Shown here piece after piece: positions 1 to 8,970 of a stretch of 45,176 bases of DNA (the stretch's first letter is position 1; every line of letters starts with the position of its first letter). The stretch lies in the IMG/VR virus record IMGVR_UViG_3300037137_000754, positions 1 through 45,176 of that record; one strand, written 5' to 3'. The notes beneath the pieces are model-generated. The model was not told the DNA's origin and did not search any database. It worked only from the letters and a program-made list of their open reading frames with translations. This stretch comes from a virus. The translations under genes were made by a program, and so were the position numbers.

Positions 1-126
1 GTCGTTCCAGATAAATGGGATTACACATCTGGCGATTAATAATGCCGGTCTCATCGGCATAGGGACGACAACCCCACTGGCACTATTAGAGGTTTTCTCG
101 GATAATTCGTCTGCAAGCGGTCTGTT
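1..126. repeat. Left copy of terminal direct repeat
   Basis: These 126 bases are identical to 45014-45139. Both copies are read in the same frame as part of a fibre gene (IGIGTTTP motif region). The repeat may extend left of the window. Joining the copies closes a circle of 45013 bases and keeps the fibre frame open. After base 126 the two copies remain homologous but no longer identical. Confidence 0.9.
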
Positions 127-1303
127 GAGAGTAGCAACAGGGACAACGGAAGGGCTGTATGTGGATGTGAGCGGCAACGTGGGCATCGGGACGACAAGTC
201 CTGCTTATACTCTTGATATAGAAGGAAATTTGAATGTTGAGGCAAGTTCTACTTTCCCGACTTATACAAGTTGTAATTTGGAAACAAACGTAAACGGGCT
301 TATGATTTGCGGGACGGATGATACAGGAACAGGTGGCGATACTTCCAGTTGGGTTCTTTCAAACGGGCTTGGCTATGCCTCAACCACTGTTGCTCAATGG
401 CTAATCGGCGGAACTTCTACCACTACCGCAGACAGCATTTTAGAAGTTATCGGCACTTCAACTTTCGGGGCTTTTACAATAGATAATCTGGGCAATGCTT
501 CAACATCGGGAAACTTTATTATCACAGGAAATCTCAATCTAACTGGCAGTTTTGATTACGCAACCATCACAGACGCAACAATGACTGCTTGCAGTTTGGC
601 TGCGGATATTGTCAATTCATCTGGGACAAGCCCGATTGGCTGGGATTACGTTGTGGGTTATTTAAACTCTACTTCCACAAAACTTGAATCGGCAATTATT
701 CCCGCATCTTACTGGGTATCGCCAAGCACGACCGCTATGCATGCTTCTGACACCTTTTCTTTAATAGGAATCAATACTTTGACTCCATCCTATGCTTTAG
801 ATGTTTGGGGCAGTGTAGCATTTGGAACGACAACAGCAGGTTCAGGATTTTTATTTAATTCTGATACGGGCAATATAACGCTTACCAACGCCTCCACTAC
901 AGGTCTAACCATAAGCGGAGTATTGGACTACGCTTCGGCTACTGCTTGGGATACCATCTATAAATATGCGGCAAGCGGAGGAATGGATTTTACTATTACT
1001 GTTCCGACAACCACTGCTGGTGATAACTTTTATCCCTTCAGAACAATGGGTTATGATGCCACTATTACTACGGTCATAGGATACACTGCTTCTGCCGGTG
1101 GCGTAACTTTTAGTATTTACGAGGGTGATGCTTCAAATACGGCTACTGCTACCATAGCTACGGTTCTGGCTGACGAATATGGGCAATCAACGACTTCCGA
1201 TGACCAAGTTCACGCCAATGATGTCCTTTCTATCCAAATAACATCGGCTTCTAATACCGAACCGTATGTCAAGGTCAGGATTAACTTTGATTATGATAAA
1301 TAA
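2..1303 (+). CDS. Tail/surface fibre protein, C-terminal part (continues from 43209 across the window ends)
   Basis: The frame is open from base 2, so the 5' end is missing here. The in-frame TTG at 125 is a leucine inside the protein, not a start. The product shows IGIGTTTP and VGIGTTSP motifs near its beginning and a degenerate GINTLTP copy around base 770, separated by Ser/Thr-rich linkers typical of beta-rich fibre shafts in which each motif opens a small domain. The last 120 residues or so (from about base 950) lack the motif and look like a separate beta-sandwich tip domain. If the terminal repeat is joined, the full protein is 1035 residues with a signal peptide encoded at 43209. The LamG-like gene follows 6 bases downstream. 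It may act in receptor binding or as a secreted adhesin; which one cannot be decided from the sequence. Confidence 0.75.
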   Translation, partial: SFQINGITHLAINNAGLIGIGTTTPLALLEVFSDNSSASGLLRVATGTTEGLYVDVSGNVGIGTTSPAYTLDIEGNLNVEASSTFPTYTSCNLETNVNGLMICGTDDTGTGGDTSSWVLSNGLGYASTTVAQWLIGGTSTTTADSILEVIGTSTFGAFTIDNLGNASTSGNFIITGNLNLTGSFDYATITDATMTACSLAADIVNSSGTSPIGWDYVVGYLNSTSTKLESAIIPASYWVSPSTTAMHASDTFSLIGINTLTPSYALDVWGSVAFGTTTAGSGFLFNSDTGNITLTNASTTGLTISGVLDYASATAWDTIYKYAASGGMDFTITVPTTTAGDNFYPFRTMGYDATITTVIGYTASAGGVTFSIYEGDASNTATATIATVLADEYGQSTTSDDQVHANDVLSIQITSASNTEPYVKVRINFDYDK

Positions 1304-1309
1304 TTAAAT

Positions 1310-2746
1310 ATGTTTGAGAAAATACGCCAGAAAATAAAAAATTGCTGGAACTGGATTAAAAGCAAAACAAAAAAGATTATTCTGGCTATTTTAGGGATAG
1401 GTGTGGCGGTCGCAATAGGAGTGGATTTAATACCCGATAAGATTCCTTTTATTGAGATTGACGGACAGACGATTTCTTTCCCCTACACAGACGAAAACAG
1501 CGATGAGAACTTTATCATCAGAACAGACAAAAAAGAATACTCGGCTTCAAATAATTGGGACATCACCTTATACGCAATGGTTGAAAACAAAAGCGGGATG
1601 GGACAGATAATCAATCTCCAACTTTATTTCCCGAGAGCCAGCACAACCGCAAAAAGCATAGAAATCCTTAAAGAAAATGTCAGTCACGAAGTCATAGTTG
1701 AGGATTTCGCCACCACCACTATTCAACTTGCCACATCAACCCTTATTAAAGAAACGAAAATCGGCGAACATAAGGAAACAAGAACAGAAAACTTCTGGGA
1801 ATCTGCAACTTTAAGCGATATAGATGAACAGGTAAATAGAATCTGGATAACAAAAGGGACATTATCAGAAAAACCGAAGCCGAATCAAAGGGCGGATAAG
1901 CAAATCCAAACTCCTATCTTGAATCAAGGAATATCTTATTTCAAGATTATAATCCAACTACCAAGAGAAAGAATAGACCAGGAGTTTTATATTGAAGCAG
2001 TTGGGAATGAAGGGGGATATGGTTTGCTTGACCCAACAGCAAAAACGATTACTGCCTATAATACCGCCCAAGTAGATACTGATTATAAAGAGTTTGGCAC
2101 TGGTTCGCTTTTAACTGCTACAAGCGGTCCCGACTACATTGACACCCCCAACCATGCAGATTTTGATTATGACTCCGGAAACTTCACGATAGATTTCTGG
2201 ATAAAAAGAGCAAATTATAGTTCAGGAAGAACGAGGCCTTTCGGGCAAACTCAAAGCGATGGAACTTATGAAGTTGAAATGAATCTCAATTCGATAACGA
2301 ATTTGCTTCAGTGGAACATTAGATTTGAAACTAATGATGACCGAAGCCATTTGACAAGTCTTGCTATTTCAAATACTAACTGGCATCATGTCGCAATGGT
2401 AAGAAACGCAAATACTATTACCGTCTATCTTGACGGAGTTCCAGAAACTACGCCTTACGATGTTTCTGGATTGGCTGTCCAAACTCCCACCACTAAATTC
2501 GCAATCGGCAGAAACGGAGAATATAACAGCAATTATTTTGACGGCTGGATAGACGAGTTCAGGGTGAGCAAGGGTATAGCCAGATGGACTGCTGATTTCA
2601 GTGCTTCACTGCCTACTTCGGCTTATACTTGGGACGCAAACACAAACCTGTTAATCCACGCAGACGGGGCGGACGGCTCACAAGTTTTTACTGATGATGT
2701 GTCTGCCCCTGCCGCAACCAGAAGCAGAATTATAATAGTTGAATAA
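1310..2746 (+). CDS. Membrane-anchored LamG/concanavalin-like protein
   Basis: 478 residues. The N-terminus is a Lys/Arg-rich stretch (1-22) followed by one hydrophobic segment at about 23-42 (ILAILGIGVAVAIGV), so the protein looks like a single-pass, membrane-anchored protein. Residues 45-240 form an unrecognised beta-rich region. Residues about 255-460 resemble a LamG/concanavalin A-like jelly roll: the pattern FTIDFWIKR, then WHHVAMVRN, VYLDGV, and a final GWIDEFRVSKG is characteristic of LamG_3-type carbohydrate-binding domains. It sits 6 bases after the fibre gene, and a 45-residue membrane peptide follows 4 bases later. A membrane anchor is unusual for a virion tail protein. It could be a host-surface lectin or a virion protein with a hydrophobic N-terminus. 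Domain call confident, role uncertain. Confidence 0.7.
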   Translation: MFEKIRQKIKNCWNWIKSKTKKIILAILGIGVAVAIGVDLIPDKIPFIEIDGQTISFPYTDENSDENFIIRTDKKEYSASNNWDITLYAMVENKSGMGQIINLQLYFPRASTTAKSIEILKENVSHEVIVEDFATTTIQLATSTLIKETKIGEHKETRTENFWESATLSDIDEQVNRIWITKGTLSEKPKPNQRADKQIQTPILNQGISYFKIIIQLPRERIDQEFYIEAVGNEGGYGLLDPTAKTITAYNTAQVDTDYKEFGTGSLLTATSGPDYIDTPNHADFDYDSGNFTIDFWIKRANYSSGRTRPFGQTQSDGTYEVEMNLNSITNLLQWNIRFETNDDRSHLTSLAISNTNWHHVAMVRNANTITVYLDGVPETTPYDVSGLAVQTPTTKFAIGRNGEYNSNYFDGWIDEFRVSKGIARWTADFSASLPTSAYTWDANTNLLIHADGADGSQVFTDDVSAPAATRSRIIIVE

Positions 2747-2750
2747 TTTC

Positions 2751-2888
2751 ATGCAAAACTTTTTTAAAAAAATACCCGTAAAAATAATTCCGTGGATATT
2801 GACTGGACTGCTTTTAATCGGATATCTGATTTTCGGCGGATTCAAATTAAAAGATTCTATTTACAATCAAGGTCGCAACCACAAATAA
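2751..2888 (+). CDS. 45-residue single-pass membrane protein
   Basis: ATG to TAA. A short basic N-terminus (KKIPVKI) is followed by a hydrophobic span at residues 13-31 (IIPWILTGLLLIGYLIFGG) and a polar C-terminus. It lies tightly between the LamG-like gene and the tail adaptor gene. It could be an accessory holin-like or anchoring peptide; no family is recognised. It is the third consecutive product with a membrane or export signal. Confidence 0.5.
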   Translation: MQNFFKKIPVKIIPWILTGLLLIGYLIFGGFKLKDSIYNQGRNHK

Positions 2889-2905
2889 TCAAGATAAGGA
2901 GATAA

Positions 2906-4315
2906 TTGAGAAAAAATATGATATTACCTCGACTAAAAACAAAATATGGAGAAAATATAGGTGTTGAATTATTTATTCAATTTCCCGATATTTCAGAAAA
3001 TGAGAAAACATTTTTGAATACAGACGAAGCAAGTGCTCAAACAACTTTAAGTATTATTTCTGGTCGTAATTTCTCGGCTAATGAATATGTATTGGTGGGA
3101 AATATCGGAGAGGAAATAGCAGAAATAAGAAAGGTATCGTCTCAAACAAATACTACAATAGTGACCGATGCTTTATTGTTCGCTCACGCCAGAGGAACAA
3201 AGATTCAATTTATTCCTTATAATCAAATAGTAATTTCAAGGTCAACCGATAGTGGAGTAAATTATACTGCATTAGATGCGATAGATATTAGACCTGATTC
3301 TTCGGAAACCTATATTCAAAGGACTACTGATGCTTCAACCGATTATTATAAATACAGATTTTACAATTTAACATCTCTTAAATATAGTGCTTATTCAGAC
3401 CCAATAATTGCGACTGGCTTTGCCGATAATTCTGTATGGTCTATTAAAAAACGGGCTTTAACCCAACTTGGTGAAAAAATAGGAGATGTTATCACCGATG
3501 AGTTTCTTAATGAGGCATTATGGGAGGGAAGGAGAGAATTAGATAATGATGAAGGCATTGGCAGATGGTCTTTCAGGATTAAGAGAAATGCCAATGTAGG
3601 AAGCATCATTCCTGGCACTTATCAATTAACCTTGCCGACTGATTTAAGGAATCCAAATACGAATCAACATATTCTTTCTTTAAGAATTGGGCAAGACGGA
3701 CAACCTCTTGATTATCAAGATATAGTGAGATTTAACAAGAACTATTACGGGATACAGCATACAACATTAAATGGTGCGGTTGCCGATACCGATACTTCAA
3801 TAGTTTTAACTGATTCTGGGGATTTTGATGAATCAGGAACGATTAAAGTTGCCGCAGTTTCTGTAGCCACCACGATAGATAGCATAGTTTATACTGCTAA
3901 TGCGGAGGCAACGAATACTATTTCTGGCGTTACAGGAATTCAAACAGGAGGACATACAACAGGAAAAGATGTATGGCAAGATGCTTCTTTTGGATTACCA
4001 ACTGCTTATACAATCAATGGCGAGACAAAGGAAATTGAATTTGACATCCCCTTCTCAGATGATTATGCGGGAGAGAATGTTTATATGGATTATTATACTA
4101 TTCTACCCGCTTATGACAGCGATGGTGACGAACTTGATGAACCACAATATGATTTGTTTGTTGATTTCTTAAAATGGCGGATTAAATATAAAAAGAGCAA
4201 TGGAACATTAAGTCCAACAAGTGATGGTGACTTTCTTTTATGGGAGAAAAAGAAGAAAGCATTTATTAATAAAGAACACACGGGACAAGACATTTATTTC
4301 TGTCCTGATATTTAA
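2906..4315 (+). CDS. Head-tail adaptor / tail tubular protein A-like
   Basis: 469 residues, with TTG as start: AGGAG at 2897-2901 is 4 bases before it, while the in-frame ATG at 2918 is 16 bases away. The middle of the protein (residues about 175-265: WSIKKRALTQLGEK, then a DEFLNEALWEGRRELD helix, then YQLTLPTDLR) resembles the adaptor proteins that join portal and nozzle in short-tailed phages (T7 gp11 / P22 gp4 type, with LPxDLR before a substrate-strand segment). The N-terminal 170 residues look like extra beta-rich domains, and residues about 290-350 another beta insertion. It abuts the nozzle gene with no gap, which matches the usual adaptor-nozzle order. The call rests on context and weak motifs. 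Confidence 0.55.
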   Translation: MRKNMILPRLKTKYGENIGVELFIQFPDISENEKTFLNTDEASAQTTLSIISGRNFSANEYVLVGNIGEEIAEIRKVSSQTNTTIVTDALLFAHARGTKIQFIPYNQIVISRSTDSGVNYTALDAIDIRPDSSETYIQRTTDASTDYYKYRFYNLTSLKYSAYSDPIIATGFADNSVWSIKKRALTQLGEKIGDVITDEFLNEALWEGRRELDNDEGIGRWSFRIKRNANVGSIIPGTYQLTLPTDLRNPNTNQHILSLRIGQDGQPLDYQDIVRFNKNYYGIQHTTLNGAVADTDTSIVLTDSGDFDESGTIKVAAVSVATTIDSIVYTANAEATNTISGVTGIQTGGHTTGKDVWQDASFGLPTAYTINGETKEIEFDIPFSDDYAGENVYMDYYTILPAYDSDGDELDEPQYDLFVDFLKWRIKYKKSNGTLSPTSDGDFLLWEKKKKAFINKEHTGQDIYFCPDI

Positions 4316-5725
4316 ATGATTATAAAACTTGACCCTTCTAATCTTACGAATTTTAGTGATGGACTTATTACTTCTGGGGCAGTTTCAAATAGCCAGATGC
4401 CCCTCTCGGTAGTGACAGAATCAATGAACTGGGATTTCGACCAAATAGGTTCGGCTAAAACAAGAAAGGGAACAACATTATTGGGAAATCAACTTTCAGG
4501 AGATATTCTTGGTCTCTATGAGTTCAGAGATTCGGGCGATGGAACCAATAATCAAATATTAGCAGTTAACGGAAGCACGGTTTATTATTTAGTAGATTCA
4601 ACTTGGACTTCAAAAAGAACAGTTAGCACGGGATACAAGGCAGAATTTACCACATTTCTTGATTTAATTTTTATGGTAAATGGAGTTGATGCCACGATGA
4701 CTTGGGACGGCAACCCGAGTAACAGTTTTGGAACAACGCAGGTAAGTGGAGCCCCAGTAGGACATTATATTGACAACTTCAGGTCAAGAGTATGGATAGC
4801 CAATAATACTGATAGAGTTTATTATTCTTCCTTGCCTGATTCTTCGCTGGATATTACTTGGGATAGTAGTTGGTATATCGATGTAAGTCCTCAAGATGGC
4901 GACAATGTGACGAAATTGAAACGATATAAAAATGCCCTTTTGCTTTTTAAGAGAGAGCATCTTTATAGAATATATTCAACTACCGAAACAGAACCAGACC
5001 CAAAAATAAGTGTTGGAACTTATTCGGGAAGAAGTATAGTAGAGGCGATAGATGGCATTTATTTTCATCACTCTTCTGGTATTTATAGATATAATGAAAG
5101 TGGAATATCTTGTATTTCAGAACCAGTAATTGACTTCATAAAAAATATCACTGTGGCTAATTATTCAAAGATTGTCGGTTGGGAAGATGGAAATCATATA
5201 TATTTTCAAGTAGGCAATGTGAGTATTGGAGATATTTCTTACATCAATGTTGTTTTACGATACACAATTTCATCAAAGGTATGGACATTTAGAAGTTATC
5301 CAACACAATTCTTGGTTAGTTCAAAATATAACGATGGCATAACCATTTATAATTTATGCGGAGATGATGATGGGAATGTATTAAAGACAAATACTGGCAA
5401 TACCGATAACGGGAGTGCGATATTTTATTCTTTGACTACGAGACCTTATTCGTTAGATGGTTTATTTTCTACCAGAAAACATATATCTAAAATGGCAATA
5501 ATCAGTGATAATGCTTCGGGAGCAATGGTTAAGTATCGGGTAGATTCTGAAAATATAAGCGACTTAAAACCTCTTTATCAAATAGAAAGTGATGTGGCTA
5601 AATCTTTCACTGTGGATATCAAGGGAAATATAATTTATTTTAATATATCAGGAAGTTCAGTTGGAGAACCTTTGGAATTCGGTGGTATTGAAATATTGGA
5701 AGCAACGAGTGAGACCATTGGATAG
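4316..5725 (+). CDS. Tail nozzle protein (T7 gp12 / P22 gp10-like beta-propeller)
   Basis: 469 residues, beginning directly after the adaptor stop. Residues 35-55 (ESMNWDFDQIGSAKTRKGT) match the conserved entry of nozzle and packaged-DNA-stabilisation proteins, where an N-terminal strand carries an N...(K/R)RxG(T) motif. Repeated blades follow (LGLYEF, LAVNGSTVYYL, LIFMVNGVDATMTWDG, WIANNTDRVYYS, LLLFKREHLYRIY, YFHHSSGIYRYN), as expected of a propeller. Family members form the hexameric nozzle closing the short tail and retaining the packaged genome. Order adaptor-nozzle-fibres supports the call and marks the phage as podovirus-like. Confidence 0.7.
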   Translation: MIIKLDPSNLTNFSDGLITSGAVSNSQMPLSVVTESMNWDFDQIGSAKTRKGTTLLGNQLSGDILGLYEFRDSGDGTNNQILAVNGSTVYYLVDSTWTSKRTVSTGYKAEFTTFLDLIFMVNGVDATMTWDGNPSNSFGTTQVSGAPVGHYIDNFRSRVWIANNTDRVYYSSLPDSSLDITWDSSWYIDVSPQDGDNVTKLKRYKNALLLFKREHLYRIYSTTETEPDPKISVGTYSGRSIVEAIDGIYFHHSSGIYRYNESGISCISEPVIDFIKNITVANYSKIVGWEDGNHIYFQVGNVSIGDISYINVVLRYTISSKVWTFRSYPTQFLVSSKYNDGITIYNLCGDDDGNVLKTNTGNTDNGSAIFYSLTTRPYSLDGLFSTRKHISKMAIISDNASGAMVKYRVDSENISDLKPLYQIESDVAKSFTVDIKGNIIYFNISGSSVGEPLEFGGIEILEATSETIG

Positions 5726-5789
5726 GAGAAAGGTACATACTGCCACTAAGCCAAGAAAACGGCTCACAGGGGCATTAATAGGGCAATAA
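5718..5789 (+). CDS. Possible 23-residue basic micro-ORF
   Basis: TTG at 5718 overlaps the end of the nozzle gene and reads a Lys/Arg-rich peptide to TAA at 5787-5789. No clear ribosome site. Listed because other very small basic ORFs with the same coupling occur in this genome (16138, 33342). It may be chance. Confidence 0.2.
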   Translation: MDRRKVHTATKPRKRLTGALIGQ

Positions 5790-5813
5790 TTAGGGATAAA
5801 AAGTGTATTTAGT

Positions 5814-8800
5814 ATGGAAGACCCACAACTTTACATCAATTTTGATAAATCACTTTATCGGCTCGAAACCGAGAAGGTTGAAGTTCCTTTTGATATAAAT
5901 CCTGATAGAATAATATCTGGTTCTTCGGTTGCTTCATTGGTTCAATCGGTGGGGGGATTTCAATCGGGGAAATTAACATTTAGCAATGATGAAACGGGAT
6001 ATATTTTAGGATTAGAAGAAGGAATACCGAAATTGTATATTGGAACGACCACGAATTATCTTAATTTTGATGGGACAAATGTAATAGTTAGTGGAACACT
6101 ATCTGCAGGAGCAATAGATATTGGAGGTTCGGATACTACTTCTTTCCATGTCGACATAAATGGCAATATGTGGTTAGGAGCTTCCACATTCGCTTCGGCA
6201 CCTGGAAAAATATCTAACACTGGAGTGGCAACTCTGGCTGGAGCAATAATTGATGGAACTTCAACTCTTGCTGGAATTACTGGGACACAAATTAGTTATG
6301 TCGCTACTCTAACCGCAGACGCAGTCCCTGCGGGACTGGCATATTCCACTGGCGGTATTTCAACAGGTTCAGACGGCTCGCAGTCGGCTTATGTAGTATT
6401 GACTTGGACGGCAATTTCAACAAATACCTTTGACCATTATCTAATCAGATATAAAAAGGCGTCACTGACTTATTATACTTATATTCCAGCCACGACTAAT
6501 ACGATTACCATTGAAGGATTAACGCCTAATGTTTCATATAATTTCGGAGTTTGCTCGGTGAATAAATACGGCACTTCTTCGGCTTTTTCAACTAATATAA
6601 CCCAGACAACTGCTTCTGACACAACCGCCCCAGCAACTGTAACCGCAGGTTCGGCAACTGGCGGAATACAATATATTATTGTTGAATGGACGCATAACTC
6701 CGATTCTGATTTGGCTTCATATAATATTTACAGAAGTGAAACAAACGATAGCGGAACTGCTGTTTTAATAGGAAATTGCCGAACCAATTATTTTATAGAT
6801 GGCGGAAGAACAGGTGGAACGACTTATTATTATTGGATAAAAGCGGTTGATACTTCGGGCAATGTTTCGGCAAGTTTTTCAACGGTAAAATCAGCCGCAC
6901 CACGAAATGTCGGCAATACAGATGTTGAATCCACAGCCGCCATTGCCGCTTCAAAGATTTTAATTGACGGAGCAGTTTATCTTTCTAATTGGCGACATTC
7001 AAGCGATATTACAAAAATAGATGGGGGAGATATTTATGCCGCTTCCGTTACCACAACTCAACTTAATTTTACGCCAGTCCAGACAGGCAATGTTATTGCT
7101 TCTATCAATGCTTCAGCAGAAGGAATTACAATAGATGCTGACAATATAACAATTTCAGGTTCTACAACATTTGCTTCTGGCTATGACCCGACTGTCAAAG
7201 TAGATGAAGTTGGTGGAACTTACGATAGTGCTGCTTCTGGAGCAAGGGTAAGGATATTTCCTGACGCAAACACTGGAATACAGGTCATTGATGATGCCGC
7301 TGCCGATGTTTTCAAATGTATAGTCGGAGGAACAAATGTAGGTGATGTTATTATAGGGAATTATGCTGGCGGGCAAGGGATATTTTATGATAAATCAGGA
7401 AACTCCACTACTTTTGCAGGAACTTTATCTGCAGCAACAGGAACTTTGGGAGATATTACGGGAGGGCATATAACTTTAACAAGTGGTGGAAATGTTTATT
7501 TTGAAATAGATGAGACGGGGGTGAAGTATTTAAGAACCTATACCAGTTGTGCTTCCTGGATTCAATTAGAAACTTCAGGAGCAATAACTTTGGCTGGGAC
7601 AGGAACATATGTTTTTTCAACCTATATTCATTTGACAAGTGGGAAAGATGAAAAAACTGGCTCTTTTATAAGAAACATAGCAAGTTGTTTAAATCCAATC
7701 GTTTATATTTCTGGCGGGGCTAATGAAAATAAAGATACTTTGCTTGAATTAAACCAAGACGGGACAGGTTCGGCATTAAGAATTAGAAGCCAATCCACCC
7801 CTGCAAATCCAGTTGAAGGAGATATTTATGCAGGAACTGACCATAAACTTTATTTCCGCAATGATTCGGCTTGGATGCAATTAGATGTAGCAAATACACC
7901 TGGAGGATTAGCAGTTTTCGGCGATGGTTTAGACGGAACAGTGGACATAAACTCTGGTTCTTTTAGTTCTGGTCCGATTACTTCCAATGTTTTAACCAGA
8001 GATGCCTATTTCAACAACCTAACTTTAAGTGGAGGAAATCTGGATTGCGGAGGGTACAGGTTATTCGTTAAAGGGACACTAACTGTCGGGAGTAGTTATA
8101 AGGTTCACAGAAATGGGAATAATGGAGGAAACGCCGCAGTGAATATTGCTGGAACAGGTGGTGCTTCTTTATCTGCTGGGACTTTGGCAGGAGCAGTAAG
8201 CGGAAAAGACGGAGGTGATGGGATAAGTGGTGGTGATGGTTTTCCTGGAGGCAATGGTAACAATATCGCAAATTCAGTAGGCGTGAACGGACAAACTGGG
8301 GGAATAGGAGGGGGAGAGCCAGGCAGCCAACATACTGGTGGAGTAGGAGGCAGTAATGGTGTTAGGACTTTGTCCACGACAAAGCCGAGAACATTGCCTT
8401 GGATAATAATAATGAAAGAAGAAGCCGATTTTTCAACCACCCTGAAGTCGTCTGCTGGGACAGGGGGTTCAGGTGGAGGAGCAGGACACGACTTCGCACC
8501 CACAACCTATGGAGGTGGTGGCGGAGGTTCGGGAAGCCCAGGAGGAATAGTGTGGGTTGCCGCAAAAACTATTGTATTAAGCGGAAATATAGAGGCGAAC
8601 GGAGGCAATGGCGGGGATGCGGCTAATGGTTCTGGCCCGAGTTCGGCAGGAGGAGGTGCGGCAGGTTGTGCTGGAAGTGGGGGAGTTGTGGTCGTTATTT
8701 ATAGTTCTAAAACTGGGAGTGGTTTAATCAGGACAGTCGCAGGAACAGGGGGACAGAGAGGATATGGAGTGAACGGAGGATACACTGGAGACGGCCCAAT

Positions 8801-8840
8801 TCCAGCTCTTGATGGGACAGTCATAGAAATGCAAAATTAA
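5814..8840 (+). CDS. Large tail fibre / adhesin with two FN3 domains and a glycine-rich tip
   Basis: 1008 residues. Residues 1-30 (MEDPQLYINFDKSLYRLE) may be the virion-attachment end. Residues about 162-267 and 268-362 are two fibronectin type III-like domains (VVLTWTAISTNTFDHYLIRYK and IIVEWTHNSDSDLASYNIYRS patterns). A beta-rich shaft follows (repeated ITLTSGGNV, FAGTLSAATGT elements). Residues about 764-980 are dominated by GG-x and GGxGG runs, then end in a compact cap. Glycine-rich tips of this kind form packed polyglycine-II helices in the T4-like phage S16 adhesin and act as receptor-binding modules. This tip contains a short non-glycine insert (about 855-878). The gene sits between the nozzle and ejection genes. 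It is a strong candidate for the main host-range determinant. Confidence 0.7.
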   Translation: MEDPQLYINFDKSLYRLETEKVEVPFDINPDRIISGSSVASLVQSVGGFQSGKLTFSNDETGYILGLEEGIPKLYIGTTTNYLNFDGTNVIVSGTLSAGAIDIGGSDTTSFHVDINGNMWLGASTFASAPGKISNTGVATLAGAIIDGTSTLAGITGTQISYVATLTADAVPAGLAYSTGGISTGSDGSQSAYVVLTWTAISTNTFDHYLIRYKKASLTYYTYIPATTNTITIEGLTPNVSYNFGVCSVNKYGTSSAFSTNITQTTASDTTAPATVTAGSATGGIQYIIVEWTHNSDSDLASYNIYRSETNDSGTAVLIGNCRTNYFIDGGRTGGTTYYYWIKAVDTSGNVSASFSTVKSAAPRNVGNTDVESTAAIAASKILIDGAVYLSNWRHSSDITKIDGGDIYAASVTTTQLNFTPVQTGNVIASINASAEGITIDADNITISGSTTFASGYDPTVKVDEVGGTYDSAASGARVRIFPDANTGIQVIDDAAADVFKCIVGGTNVGDVIIGNYAGGQGIFYDKSGNSTTFAGTLSAATGTLGDITGGHITLTSGGNVYFEIDETGVKYLRTYTSCASWIQLETSGAITLAGTGTYVFSTYIHLTSGKDEKTGSFIRNIASCLNPIVYISGGANENKDTLLELNQDGTGSALRIRSQSTPANPVEGDIYAGTDHKLYFRNDSAWMQLDVANTPGGLAVFGDGLDGTVDINSGSFSSGPITSNVLTRDAYFNNLTLSGGNLDCGGYRLFVKGTLTVGSSYKVHRNGNNGGNAAVNIAGTGGASLSAGTLAGAVSGKDGGDGISGGDGFPGGNGNNIANSVGVNGQTGGIGGGEPGSQHTGGVGGSNGVRTLSTTKPRTLPWIIIMKEEADFSTTLKSSAGTGGSGGGAGHDFAPTTYGGGGGGSGSPGGIVWVAAKTIVLSGNIEANGGNGGDAANGSGPSSAGGGAAGCAGSGGVVVVIYSSKTGSGLIRTVAGTGGQRGYGVNGGYTGDGPIPALDGTVIEMQN

Positions 8841-8911
8841 ATATAAGATTTCATCTGAACCAACTAACGGAGCAGTGGGTCGTGTAATAGAAATCATAAA
8901 CATATAAAAAT

Positions 8912-8965
8912 ATGAAAAACCAAGACATAAAAAAATTTGAAGAGGAACAACAAGAACTTTCTTAA
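8912..8965 (+). CDS. Possible 17-residue micro-ORF in the 8841-8970 gap
   Basis: An ATG-initiated acidic peptide ending in TAA 5 bases before the next gene. No family or strong ribosome site. It may serve only to couple translation to 8971. Nothing else is evident in this 130-base gap. Confidence 0.2.
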   Translation: MKNQDIKKFEEEQQELS

Positions 8966-8970
8966 AAAAT

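Noticed and set aside
125-1303. TTG at 125 as the real start of the left-end fibre
   Set aside because: The frame is open upstream to base 2 and matches the sequence at 45015 onward, so 125 is an internal leucine codon.
3900-4172. 90-codon + strand ORF inside the adaptor gene
   Set aside because: Different frame of a well-supported gene, no start signal, atypical composition.
8105-8503. 132-codon Pro-rich ORF on the minus strand
   Set aside because: It is the mirror of the glycine codons (GGN) in the adhesin tip; no ribosome site, and no other minus-strand gene is convincing.
8399-8626. 75-codon + strand ORF in the glycine-rich region
   Set aside because: Overlaps the adhesin gene in another frame and is rich in Arg/Trp from shifted GG codons; a shadow.
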